A stretch of DNA of 64,000 bases from positions 790,501-854,500 of the forward strand of contig VCAZ01000153.1 of assembly GCA_005784505.1 (NCBI GenBank), written 5' to 3'. Below the pieces are notes generated by a model, which saw only the letters and a list, made by a program, of their open reading frames with translations, searched no databases and was not told where the DNA came from. Source of the DNA: Bagarius yarrelli. Taxonomy: Eukaryota; Chordata; Actinopteri; Siluriformes; Sisoridae. Shown here in pieces: positions 52,022 to 62,168 of this stretch (position 1 is the first letter of the stretch; every line of letters begins with the position of its first letter). The position numbers and the translations under genes are program-made.

Positions 52022-52376
52022 TTGCTCTTTGGGATTTTATCTGAAGCCATGGCCCAGTCATGCCGGCCTCTTATTCAAACCATTTGTGTGCGGTTGGGAG
52101 TCGGGGGCGGGCAGCTGGAAGAGGAATGGAGAGATGAAGGGGGATCAGATAACCCTGGGAGAAAAGTCTGCGATGCACACAAAGTGAGAGCTCTTGGCAG
52201 CCAGGAACAAACCACACGCAGCTTGCGTGATTGTGGCTCCTTTCAGGACATGTGTTACCCTCTTGCTTACCCCCAGACCCCCAAAAGCACCTGCACGCAC
52301 TGCCACCTGAACTTGTTGACCTTTGCACTTTAAAGGAAAATAAACAATGTTTATATGTGACTGTAAAAAAAAAAAA
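52022..52376 (+). pseudogene. Possible retrocopy 3' end of an unidentified transcript
   Basis: A GC-richer block with a 103-codon + strand frame (52022-52333) is followed by AATAAA (52339-52344) and, 20 bp later, a run of 12 A (52365-52376). Signal plus A-run is the layout left by retrotransposed mRNA. The protein is not recognised, a competing - strand frame of 85 codons also exists, and no target duplication was found, so the coding frame may be chance. Confidence 0.25.
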
Positions 52377-55231
52377 TCAATTTTAAATAAACCTTAAGGG
52401 TTAATTTCTTGTAACACTGTATAGATGCAAGAAGAAAAGATATTTCATTAGGGATGCTTTTGAATTAACAGTATCTTTCAATTATGATATAATAAAGAAT
52501 GTTATGTATTATGATTTGCATCCTTTTCACTGCCAAACTGCCATTTTTGTTCCAGGTCTCCTTCATTAAATCCAAAAAAGATCAGAATGTGAGCTCATAG
52601 GAGCCAAAATCCAAATCGTGCCAACAGGTTTTTAATGGCACAGGTTTATAATTAAACACTTCTGTAGCCCTTCTTCCAATTCAATGACGTTATTCACTGG
52701 ACACATGCACGTATTAAAAACAGACAGTATTCATAACAGGTGGGACTAAAAACAATGGCTAAAGAAAGCATTATGAAAGTGCACTGTGGCATAGGCTTCT
52801 TCAAGAAGATCTAAAGCGGATGTTTTCAGGTCTCTACACTGGATCAGGCACTCTGCATGGGCTAAAGCTTGTGGACTAAAGGCAGGCTTAATGAAGCACA
52901 CCTGATTTGTGAGTTGTAGCCATTGGAGCTTCTTTGCCACTCGTACTCTAGCTGTCAGCCATGTGAAACCCGCAGATGAAATACAGCTTCCTGTATTCCA
53001 GCACAGGCCATTACTTACGTCTTCTAAGAGAACGCAGAGACTGAGAGATGACGGCTGTTAAACTTCATGACTTTATATGGTGAACAGCTTTGGGAATAAC
53101 TAACACCGCACCTTTCTGTGGTTTTCTGTGGTTATATTTATAAAAGAAACTTAGTGACATGGAGTGTTGAAAAAATGGGAGCTTTATGGCCAATTGGCAA
53201 CTAAGCCATCAGCTTTATAGCTTTCTGTTTTAACTTTTCGATCTTTTGATAATCCTGATTCCATTTTCCAGAGCAAACTGATTGATTACAGAATATAGAT
53301 GTTCATTTAAAAGAACTTCTGCATTGATTTGCTATGACACTTCGCTCTGAGGGGACAAGTGGGGCCAAATATAACAAATAGTGTCCCTACAGTATAATAA
53401 AACATAAAATTTATTTGTAGTACAGACGAACTAGTTTAAGATTATTACACTTAAAATCGTAACACATATCTCCCTTCCATCACTTCCAAGCCTGCTATTT
53501 GGGTGTTAAAATCATTAGGCTTAAAAATGTTCCCATGTGAGAGAAGTGTGAGGCTGTCAACTTTAGTTAATCTAGTCTCGGCCAACATCTTTGAATTGGC
53601 CCAGCAGTTCACTTGCTGACTATTTGATCATTTCCTTCCTTTGCGTGTAAGTCTGTGTGTGTCTCCGTGTGTCCATGTCTGTGCGTTAGGAGGCATATGC
53701 AGGGATGCATACAGCTGTTCATATGTGTAAGACTATAGCTTTGAAGACTGCACACAGACGTGTGTAGTCAACAGCTAGCTGTGTAGACATTAAGCCAAAC
53801 ATAAAATTCTATAAAGTATAGTTATTTGGGCTTCAGTAGTTTTTATGTCAGCTTGCAACAGTCTGGGCATTCATCTGTACCCTTGCTTATAAACAAGCTG
53901 TTAAATAAGATGTCTGCCTTCCAACTGTATGTAATTAAATGATAGTTTTCTGCTCAAATTAGATGATAGTTGTTTGCATGCATTTACTTGTGTTTTCAGT
54001 GCAATTTTATAACTGATATCCCACTTTGGCTTGATTCCCGCTTTACACGATTTGCAGAATACGCTGGATCCTCTGTGACACTGATCAGGAAAAATTGCTT
54101 GTTGAAAAAACAAAAAAAATGACCATCAGTGTTTAAAACACTGATTCGGGATGCTAGTTGTCCAATTAGGCCCAATCTGACATGATATCCCTATCCTGCC
54201 AAAATATCTGAATATTTTTTTCTGTACAGAAGAGAAAATCAAAAGGAAATTGGCTGTCCGAGTTCAGATGTTACCGCAGTTTTTTGTCAGTGAGCCTACT
54301 GGAAAGCAGCAGCACCTCAGCTCTGGAATAGGAGTGTGTGTGTTTTCATGAAAAAGGGTGAGTGATATGAGATGCTAAGTAAACCGATGGAACCGTTTTG
54401 CTTTGCTTCTTCATTTCTCCCTCTGTGAATGATGTGTCCTTTGTTTGACTCCAGAGGCCATATCACGCACAGCTCTCAGTAAGCCACCAGCAGTCTGGGA
54501 AATCATTACGGATGGAAACGTCTTTGGCCTCGTTCCCGCTCTCTCTCACACATAGATATTCCAGCTTTAAACCAAAAAGCGAAAGTAATCGTTCCCACGC
54601 TATGATTGTAATTCCATTCTGCTCACTGCTGCACATTACAGTTTAATGCACCTGGTTTGGTCTTTATACTTACATTATACCACCCAATGAGGAACTCAAC
54701 ACAAATGCAAAACCCAGTCTTATGTCATCAGTTGGTCTTACGTCGGCCAGGTAGCACGCTTTGAACTTAAAAGCATCAGTGTACTGATTGACCTCAGGAC
54801 GTGTTTGCCAGGTCGGTGCTGCCTTCTGCTGGTGCAGGAAAAAATCTGCAGAGTCACAAGGTTCAAACAGAGAGCTCTCACATCTTTAACCTTTTTTTCT
54901 GTGTTTTTTATTCTGTGAAACTTAATCTGACTTTTACGTTGTCATAACTGAACTCGGTGCAATTGGATCATTTTAAAAGATTTAGAGGAGCAGATAATCC
55001 TCACCTCTTTACTAAACTCTTTAAATTTACTACCCCCCTTTACACACATGATAAACCCATCAAAACTGCAATATATCTCTGTATATATTCTCTGTACCGT
55101 ATAGTAACACATGCATACCGTTTAGAAACATACTTTGTATAGTCCTATACGTGTGAATTCTTTTTCATTTACATCGAAACGTCCGATTATTATAACAATT
55201 ATAAAGAGCACTTTAATTACGCTGTAAGGAC
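52377..55231. other. Intergenic DNA, no gene or repeat recognised
   Basis: The section around 54240-54640 has balanced base composition and no repeat signature, which would suit non-coding regulatory sequence, but nothing in it proves that. Confidence 0.4.
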
Positions 55232-55486
55232 TGTAACATTCAGGGTTTTGGGGTTTCTTGTTGTTTTTTATGTGTGTTTGCTGTTTGTTGATGTACCACT
55301 CTGGAGAGATTTTGTCCATGCTTCTGGTTATGCTACTTTCCTTTTCCGTCAAGGTAAGTTTAGCCTAGTTCAGGTTTGTGTCTAGTTCTGTTAAAGTTTA
55401 GTTTAGTTCATGTTTGTTTTTTGTCTAGTGTTTTGTAAATAGCCACTGTAAATAAACTGCACTTGGGTTCTATACGTCTCGCCACA
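55232..55486 (+). repeat. 5' LTR of the short LTR element
   Basis: Begins TGTAAC and ends in gccaca. The poly(A) signal aataaa is at 55451-55456. It pairs with 56108-56352. Confidence 0.8.
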
Positions 55487-55587
55487 GTGGAATTTTTACA
55501 AAATAATCCACCATGTTAATGAACCCAGCAGTTAAACGTTAACAAACGAGGAACCCGGCAACTCCATACATTTCACTGCTCAACAGC

Positions 55588-55680
55588 CCAGCTCCAAGAT
55601 GGCCACCGTGCCCCGGCCAAGCTCCAAGATGGCCACTGCGCCCCAGTCAAGCTCCAAGATGGCCGCCGCTCTGCAGATCC
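55588..55680 (+). repeat. Three tandem 30-bp units inside the LTR element
   Basis: agctccaagatggccrcc is repeated three times with a 30-bp period. In one frame it reads SSKMA(T/A) with each unit. Similar Met-Ala-rich repeats occur in gag-like regions of fish gypsy-type elements, to my recollection. Confidence 0.85.
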
Positions 55681-56107
55681 ACTGGCCCCACCATGGTTCA
55701 CTGATTCACCCCACCCGCCACAGTCCACAGACTCGCCGGGCATGCCATGGTCCCCTGATCACACCACGTCTGCCAAGCCTGCACTGTACGCCATGTCCGC
55801 CATGACCATACCCACTACTTACACACCCCCTAAATATTTAGGGAGGGGGGGACTCATTGCCAGGACCAGGACCAAGACGTACTGTCTCGCCAACTGAGCC
55901 AGATCGTGGGTTATCCCCACAATGGATTACCATCCAGGCTGTAAAGGGTTTCACAGCCTCCCTGTGGACCAAGAATTGGGGTTCTGTGGGCTTCATGGGC
56001 CTGGCTCGCCATCCCACCACCTAAACCACCTCCGCTTCACCACCCTCTGTAAGATGTTGTTTTGGTTAGAGTATGGGGGTCAGGAGCCACCGATTGGGGG
56101 GGGTTTA

Positions 56108-56352
56108 TGTAACATTCAGGGTTTTTAGGTTTCTTGTAGTTTTTCATGTTTGTTTGCAGTTTGTTGATGTACCACTCTGGAGAGATTCTGTCCATGCTTC
56201 TATGTTTCTGTTCCGTTAAGTTACGTTTAGTCTACTTTATGTTTGTATTTAGTTCTGTTAAAGTTTACTTTAGTTTATGTTTGTTTTTTGTCTAGTATTT
56301 TGTAAATAGTCACTGTAATAAAACTTTACTTTGGTTCTATACGTCTTGCCTC
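56108..56352 (+). repeat. 3' LTR of the short LTR element
   Basis: Starts TGTAAC right after a G-rich tract and ends in gcctca. It contains an AATAAA. It is a diverged copy of 55232-55486. Confidence 0.8.
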
Positions 56353-57664
56353 AGTGGAGTACTCCATACAAAAACAAAATATAATTTTTTGTCCAAATGC
56401 TATTGCATGCAGTTAGGAATAGTGCAGTATAGACTTATTTACAGATATTTACTGCACTACTAACTGCTTTTTATTACCTTGTTATACCATTAGGACAAAA
56501 TATCACTGCACACTGTCACTTTCTCTTGTGTGTGTTGTGTGCGTTACTGTGTCAAACAAGTTAAGAAAAAAACTGTAGCAGCATAATGTAATTTAATTAG
56601 TTTGAATTAATTTTTTTGTCTATATATTTTGATAATTGTTTTGATAATTTGTTCTTGCTGGTTTCATATAGTACTGTTTTGTGTATTATTGTTATATTTG
56701 TAATATATAACAGTTTATTTAGTACTGTTTACTGTATGGAAATAAAACCAATTAACTTTTGGCACAGTAACACACACACACACACACACATCCTTTTTAT
56801 TTTTGACTACTGGATTTTGTCTACCTGGAAACCATTGGAGTTGGGGGTGGAAACTCTTTATTTGGCATTTGTTTTTGCAATTATGCCAAAAGCAAAGCAG
56901 ATGTAATTACTGATCCGTTGTAAGAGTTAGACTCGATTTGATAAAACTGCAGATATTCAAGATATTTATTATCAATTCTGCTATTTTCATAAACCACCTG
57001 TGCTGTTTACTGAAGTTGTGTACAAACTGTCTTTCTCTCTATATATGTATAAATAATCATTTAGTGCATTTTCATTACAATAGCTATTTACGTACTTCCC
57101 ATCACTCTGCCCCGACCGTGTATAGAATCTACACAGAGACAAATACGCAAATAGGCACAGCTGCTCCATATTTCCAGATAATCCAAGATCCTTTAAGCAT
57201 TGTGTGTGTGATAAAATGTGTCCTTGGTTGTGTAAATATAGTAGTTTAAATCTGTAACTCATATAAACCGGGGAAAGGGGTTACACAAGGTTAAAGTTTT
57301 AGACCACAGATGTCAGAACCAAGCAGTCAAACCGAAACATGAATCAAGCAAACATTTTTTAATCGTTTTAATCAGATTTATTCTGCAATCTTCATGTCAT
57401 TTTTTTTAAACGAACATCATTATTTAGACTTTTTTCCTGTAATTTCTGGCCATTGATTTTTAAATTTTTGCAGAAAACAAATGCAACACAAGTTTTCTGG
57501 CAATGGAATACTTGGGTAAGTCTAAAGCGTTTATAAAGTCTGTTTTCTCAATCTGTTTGTTTGTGTTTTGCTGTTGTATAATTTTTTTTATGTGTAAGGG
57601 TAAATACATGTATTGTTCTTTTTTCCCCTTGTACCCCATCATTGGGTTTAAGATTAAACTTGGG
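56353..57664. other. AT-rich intergenic DNA with an (AC)10 tract
   Basis: The CA tract lies at 56771-56790. Frames at 56616-57262 on both strands are low-complexity, with no known domain. Confidence 0.45.
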
Positions 57665-57838
57665 AAGTGGTTATAATGATTAAGGTGTTGGAAAAGGTTT
57701 AATTCCCAGCGCAACCAAAGTGCCACTGCTGGGCCCCTGAGCAAGGCCCTTAACCAGCAACTGTAAAATTAGATAAGGAGTAAAGAGAAACGAAAAATGT
57801 AAGTCCACTCTGCGTAAGTGTGTCTAACGAATGCATGA
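57665..57838 (+). mobile_element. tRNA-derived SINE with L2-type 3' tail, degenerate
   Basis: Head gaagtggttataatgattaa, a B-box-like ggtttaattccc, body actgctgggcccctgagcaa, and a decayed L2-like tail aagtccactctgcgtaagtg. Same family as at 11368, 12490, 17643 and 59371. Confidence 0.65.
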
Positions 57839-58004
57839 AATATAATATATAAACATGACAAGAACAATGTGTTGTGGCTTCTAAATGTGAACTAAACAGT
57901 TTACTTGTATTTATACACAGCTAGCACAATAAATTATAAATAAATCTGACAAAATTAAATATTCATTTTAAAATCTGGCAAAATTATTAGTGATAAATTG
58001 ATAA

Positions 58005-58259
58005 AGGGGTCTTTCTGTGTGGAGCATGTTCTCCTCGTGTTTGCGTGGGTTTACTCCAGGTTCTCCAGTTTTCTTCCACAGTCCAAAAACATGTATGTTA
58101 GATTGTTTGATGATTCTAAATTGCCCAAAGAAGTAAGTGTGCATGTATGTGTGGCCCTGTGATGGACTGGTAACCTTTCAGAGCTGGATGGGATAGACTT
58201 CAGCAGATCCCCGAGACCCTGAATCAGTGGGTATAGAAGATAAATGAATGAATGAATGT
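58005..58259 (+). mobile_element. V-SINE, 5'-truncated
   Basis: Starts at the central block (ggtctttctgtgtggagcat) with no tRNA-like head, then cacagtccaaaaacatgtat, a shortened 3' block, and a tail of four gaat units. It faces the opposite way to the copy at 58429-58792. Confidence 0.88.
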
Positions 58260-58414
58260 ATTGTAATAAATAAAAGTTCTTGGACCCAGGCGATTTGGTT
58301 TTTAATGAACAGTACTTGTAGTGTGTAGGTTCATCAAGTGTAATTCGTTAAAAATGATTTATAATATGTATACACTTACAGAGCTTTGGTTCCGGCTTTC
58401 ATACACAGTAATGA

Positions 58415-58806
58415 TAATTTGAATAATTTATTCATTCATTCATATTCTATACCCGCTTATTCCCTAATTCGGGGTCACTGGGATCTGCTGGAGTCTATCC
58501 TGGCCGTCTTTGAAAGGGTGAAAGGCAGGAGGGGTACACCCTGGACAGCTTGCCAGTCCATCACAGGGCCACACACACACTCATTCTCACTCCTATGGGC
58601 AATTTAGAATCACCAGTCAACCTAACATACATGTTTTTGGACTGTGGGAGGAAACCGGAGAACCCGGAATAAACCCACACAAACACAGGGAGAGCATGTA
58701 AACTCCACACGGAAAGACCCCTGCTTGGGTATTGAACCCAGGACCTTCTTGCTGTGAGGCAACAGTGCTAACCATCAAGCTATCGTTCTGCCTAATTTAA
58801 ATAATT
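58415..58806 (-). mobile_element. V-SINE with 14-bp target-site duplication
   Basis: The element 58429-58792 lies on the - strand, flanked by taatttgaataatt (58415-58428) and taatttaaataatt (58793-58806), one mismatch. Full structure: tRNA-like head with B-box, central block, 3' block gggatagactcca-type and a gaatgaatgaa tail. Confidence 0.92.
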
Positions 58807-58810
58807 ACAT

Positions 58811-58812
<2 letters not shown>

Positions 58813-58882
<70 letters not shown>
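58813..58882. repeat. (TG)35 microsatellite
   Basis: Perfect TG tract six bases past the target duplication of the preceding V-SINE. The His-Thr and Cys-Val open frames over it are artefacts of the repeat. Confidence 0.97.
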
Positions 58883-58885
<3 letters not shown>

Positions 58886-59370
58886 TGCTTCTTCACTACA
58901 AATGACAAAAATTCCCTTGGATGTTCTATGAGGTTGTATGATATTGTCTTTCTTTATAAATGCCATAGAATACAGCAGCTGTGTCATGCTATTAATGATG
59001 TTTTCCTATCCTAATACTTTGGTTTTAATTAGAATCAGTGTTTACCATTTTCCACTAGAGGGCATCACCACGTTGTGAGTGCTAAGACATCATCATGCAT
59101 TAAGGCTTTAATACATACATAAATAAATGCATTTTTATTTACAAATCAAACCTTTCGATTATATAGACTGATTATTGTGTTCATTTTTTGCAAATTTATA
59201 AAATCAAATAGAAATCTCCGCAAATGAATTTTCCCACAATTTGCTGTGAATTATCAGAATAAATAATTTAATAAAATGTATGATCTAATTTTTTGTCAAA
59301 ATTAATCAACACCCTCCTAATGTTCAAAATGTATGAATTTGAAACCTCAGCTACAGTAATGTTTAGTGAA

Positions 59371-59568
59371 GCAATAGAAAAGTGTTAGACCACTGGATTG
59401 CATGTTTAAATCCGGATTATTTTCACAGCTCTACCTGGCTACCTGGATTTCCAGACACCACTTTGGGTCCCTGAGCGAGGCCCCTTAATCCCCAATTGCT
59501 CAGTTGTATAAAAGAGATAAATGTAAGTCGCTGTGGATAAGGACGTCTGCCAAATGCTGTAAATGTAA
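59371..59568 (+). mobile_element. tRNA-derived SINE with L2-type 3' tail
   Basis: A decayed head (gtgttagaccactggattgc), the body (ctgagcgaggccccttaatc, ctcagttgtata) and a well-kept tail (gtcgctgtggataaggacgt, tgccaaatgctgtaaatg) that matches the L2 3' end at 14951-14992. It is the nearest repeat to galr2, about 0.8 kb upstream of the start codon. Confidence 0.75.
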
Positions 59569-59569
59569 T

Positions 59570-60345
59570 GCAATAGTTAAACAAAATGCAGCTGGCTGGC
59601 TTTAAGTGTCCCTTGTGTGTTGGGCATTATAATATAGTATTTAGTATATAATAGGGAAAAGCTGGCTGGTGGGTAGTGGAAGCTGACTAAATTCAGGGTT
59701 AGTACGATCATGAAAAATCTGGGAAAGTCAAGAAATTATAAAAAACATGTCAATTTCCAGGACTGGGAAGTTTTGGAAAAAGTCACAGAAATTTAAAGTA
59801 AATTTAATTGAAATACCTTTTAATTGATAATTTTGGTTAAATTAAAAAAGTTTATGTTCACGCAAGTTGTCACATGAGAAATGTAGATTTTGTATTATAC
59901 AAATGCAAATATAAATTAGTAACTAAAAGCTTGTCTGTGATGAATTTAAATATAGATTTTTTTTTTTGTTATATAACGTGTATATATAGACATTTTATGA
60001 AACATTAGTTTATGAAAAGTTTATGAAAATTTATTTAGTAAAAATGTGTGCAAGCCTTAAAAACTGGAGTAAAAAATGTAAAAGTGTAGCAGAAAAACAG
60101 CACAATACGAAATATATGTACTCATACATTATATCAGGCCATGTGGATATTGTCATGTGCATAAAATCAGCATGAAGACCATGAATGGGAGGAGACTTGC
60201 TGCTGGTGGGTGTATGTGTGTGTGAATGATCTCATTTTAGCTTCATTTCATGGACACTTTAGCACACAGAAAGGACAATGTCATACACCTGATATCTGTA
60301 CAAATTTTTGTGACACATGCAGGGGTTTGTGGATTAGCTGAAACA
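59570..60345 (+). promoter_or_regulatory. Sequence upstream of galr2 (5' flank or UTR)
   Basis: AT-rich flank between the last SINE and the galr2 start codon. No convincing TATA box or CpG-rich promoter was seen. A pyrimidine-rich stretch ending in ttttag at about 60240 could act as a splice acceptor for an upstream non-coding exon, but no matching donor can be assigned. Confidence 0.3.
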
Positions 60346-62168
60346 ATGAACACCTCAGAGCAGATTCATGTGTCTTTAAGCAGGAGAGTTGAGTCAGCGA
60401 TCATTGCTTCAGTATTTTCTCTTATCTTTGTGCTTGGCACGGTGGGTAACTGCCTAGTCCTCGCTGTCCTGCTTCGCAATGGCCAAATGAACTCCAAGAC
60501 GACTAACATGTTCATCCTGAACCTGGGTCTTGCTGATCTGTGCTTTATCCTGTTTTGCGTTCCGCTCCAGGCCACCATCTACGCCATGGACGAGTGGGTA
60601 TTTGGAGCACTGCTGTGTAAAGTAGTGCACTTCATTATCTATCTGACCATGTACGCCAGCATCTTCACACTTACTGCCGTCTCTCTGGATAGGTACGTCT
60701 TTAACTCTACAGTAAATATATACGGTAAACGGATGGTATAAAATAAATAAACTTATAAAAATAAAAAAGGTTTCATGCATTTAGGATTTCTAATATCAGA
60801 TGTGTAAGATGTAAAGCTTGGAAGTGCAGAGACAGAATGTGTGCATATATACAGTTGCAGATGTTTACTCTCCTATTATGGATGGAAGAAAAAAAAAATA
60901 ACATAAAAAGTAGATGTACATACCTACTCATAAAGTATAACAAACCAACTTATTAAGCACCCAATAGTTTATAATAATACACCAATATCTTAAGATCTTA
61001 ATATGTATATATTTTCTATATTGTCTATATTGGTTATTTTTATATAATAATCATTTTTAAGTAAGAGTTAAATATGTATTACGTACTAATAATTATATTA
61101 GTCCCATTAAAATGCGTAACTATGTATATATTCCCACTTTCTCTGGGTAAAAGTGTGTACATTGATCTAGGGCTCACGATATTTTGTTAAAAGTTGTTCA
61201 ATTCAATGCATGATATTTATAGCTACTTGATATTCGGAAATAATAGCATTGAGACAAGAAAATTAATTAAAAAGTAAAACTAGAGGTATAATAATAATCT
61301 TAAAATCCTTGCTAAACAAAATCACCACATAGTTTTAATGTTTGTGAACCAGTGGAACCAGTTACTAAGTTGTTACTATGACAGGTTTACTTTACTCTTT
61401 TATATGAATTATGTGTTTCTTTACAGATATTTAGCTATTTGCTACCCACTTCATGCCAGAGAACTCCGAACACCACATAACACTCTGGCCTCTATCGGAG
61501 TGGTGTGGACTCTCTCTCTGGTGTTCTCCAGTCCCTACTTTAGCTACTACCAGCAGATGAATCTAAACGGCACTACCGTGTGTATCCCAGCCTGGGAGAT
61601 CCAAAACCGCAAAGCCATGGACATTTGCACTTTTGTTTTTGGCTACCTAATTCCCGTCCTAGTCCTTTGTCTTACATATGCCAGGACCATCCGCTACCTG
61701 TGGACCAGTGTAGACCCTATGCAGGAAGCATGCGAGAGTCGCCTGGCTAAGCGTAGGGTCACCAAGATGATTGTTATTGTCGCAGTTTTATTTTGTCTCT
61801 GTTGGCTACCACACCACCTCCTCATCATGTGCATGTGGTTTGGCCATTTTCCTCTCAACCACACCACTTACGTGCTACGTATTCTTTCGCATCTAGTCGC
61901 TTACACCAACTCCTGCCTCAACCCTATTGTGTACGCTCTGGTGTCCAAGCACTTCCGCAAAGGTTTCCGAAAGGTGTTTGGGTGTGTGGCACAGAGACGG
62001 TTGGCCAATCAAGTAAACATGGCTCCACAGGCACAGACATTGAGCCTGGTTGAAGTCGGATCAAGCGACGGGTCTAATCACAGTGACGGTTCAGCGAGGG
62101 TTCGATTCCTAAGCAAGAGTGAGAAGAAGACAGCAATGAGTGCTTTCATGACCTTTAACATTACTTAA
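60346..62168 (+). CDS. galr2: Galanin receptor type 2 (two exons: 60346-60692, 61427-62168)
   Basis: Seven-helix class A receptor for the neuropeptide galanin in the plasma membrane; GALR2 receptors typically signal through Gq/11 (family knowledge). The spliced product is 362 residues. Visible landmarks: N-glycosylation site NTS at residues 2-4; TM1 about 16-42 with GN (N35); TM2 about 54-80 with LGLADLCF (D64); C91 and C168 as the extracellular disulfide pair; TM3 ending in DRY (115-117); TM4 about 138-157; TM5 about 183-206; TM6 with CWLPHH (241-246); TM7 with NPIVY (281-285); then a basic helix-8 segment and a Ser-rich tail. The blocks LRTPHN, MDICTFVFGYL and ALVSKHFRKGF point to GALR2 rather than GALR1 or GALR3. 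The intron splits Arg116 of DRY, as in known GALR2 genes. The start at 60346 (MNTSEQ) fits the family N terminus; an in-frame ATG at 60250 would add 32 atypical residues. The a or b teleost paralogue cannot be assigned. Confidence 0.93.
60693..61426 (+). other. galr2 intron 1 (734 bp)
   Basis: Phase-2 intron. The donor is AG|gtacgt at 60692/60693. The acceptor is the pyrimidine-rich tttctttacag ending at 61426. Joining the exons restores AG+A = Arg, then Tyr-Leu-Ala-Ile, the expected DRY-LAI reading. Without splicing, translation would stop at 60741, so splicing is required. The intron is AT-rich and contains no recognisable exon. A short motif resembling a hAT-type terminus (agggctcacgatat) near 61170 is too small to call. 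Confidence 0.93.

Larger units (their letters stand above)
55232..56352 (+). mobile_element. Short non-autonomous LTR retrotransposon
   Basis: Two direct repeats of about 255 and 245 bp (55232-55486 and 56108-56352) share start (tgtaacattcaggg), centre (ttgatgtaccactctggaga) and end (ggttctatacgtct). Each has an AATAAA near its end, as in an R region. Between them lie only about 620 bp with no pol domain. A G8 run just before the 3' repeat can serve as polypurine tract. The LTRs are visibly diverged (roughly 85% by eye), so it is old. A 68-codon frame (55599-55805) includes part of a triplicated 30-bp unit. No clear 5-bp target duplication was found, and the exact LTR 3' edges are uncertain by a few bases. 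Confidence 0.8.

Noticed and set aside
58805..59014. Open frames of alternating His-Thr or Cys-Val
   Set aside because: Translation of a (TG)35 microsatellite.
60250..60345. Upstream in-frame ATG extending galr2 by 32 residues
   Set aside because: The extension is not like known GALR2 N termini. The ATG at 60346 gives the expected MN-S/T start with an N-glycosylation site.
60346..60741. Unspliced short receptor ending after the DRY region
   Set aside because: A consensus GT donor lies exactly where GALR2 genes are spliced, and exon 2 completes the receptor. The readthrough frame is intron.
61160..61240. hAT-like terminus inside the galr2 intron
   Set aside because: Only a short motif (agggctcacgatat) is present. 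No second terminus or duplication.
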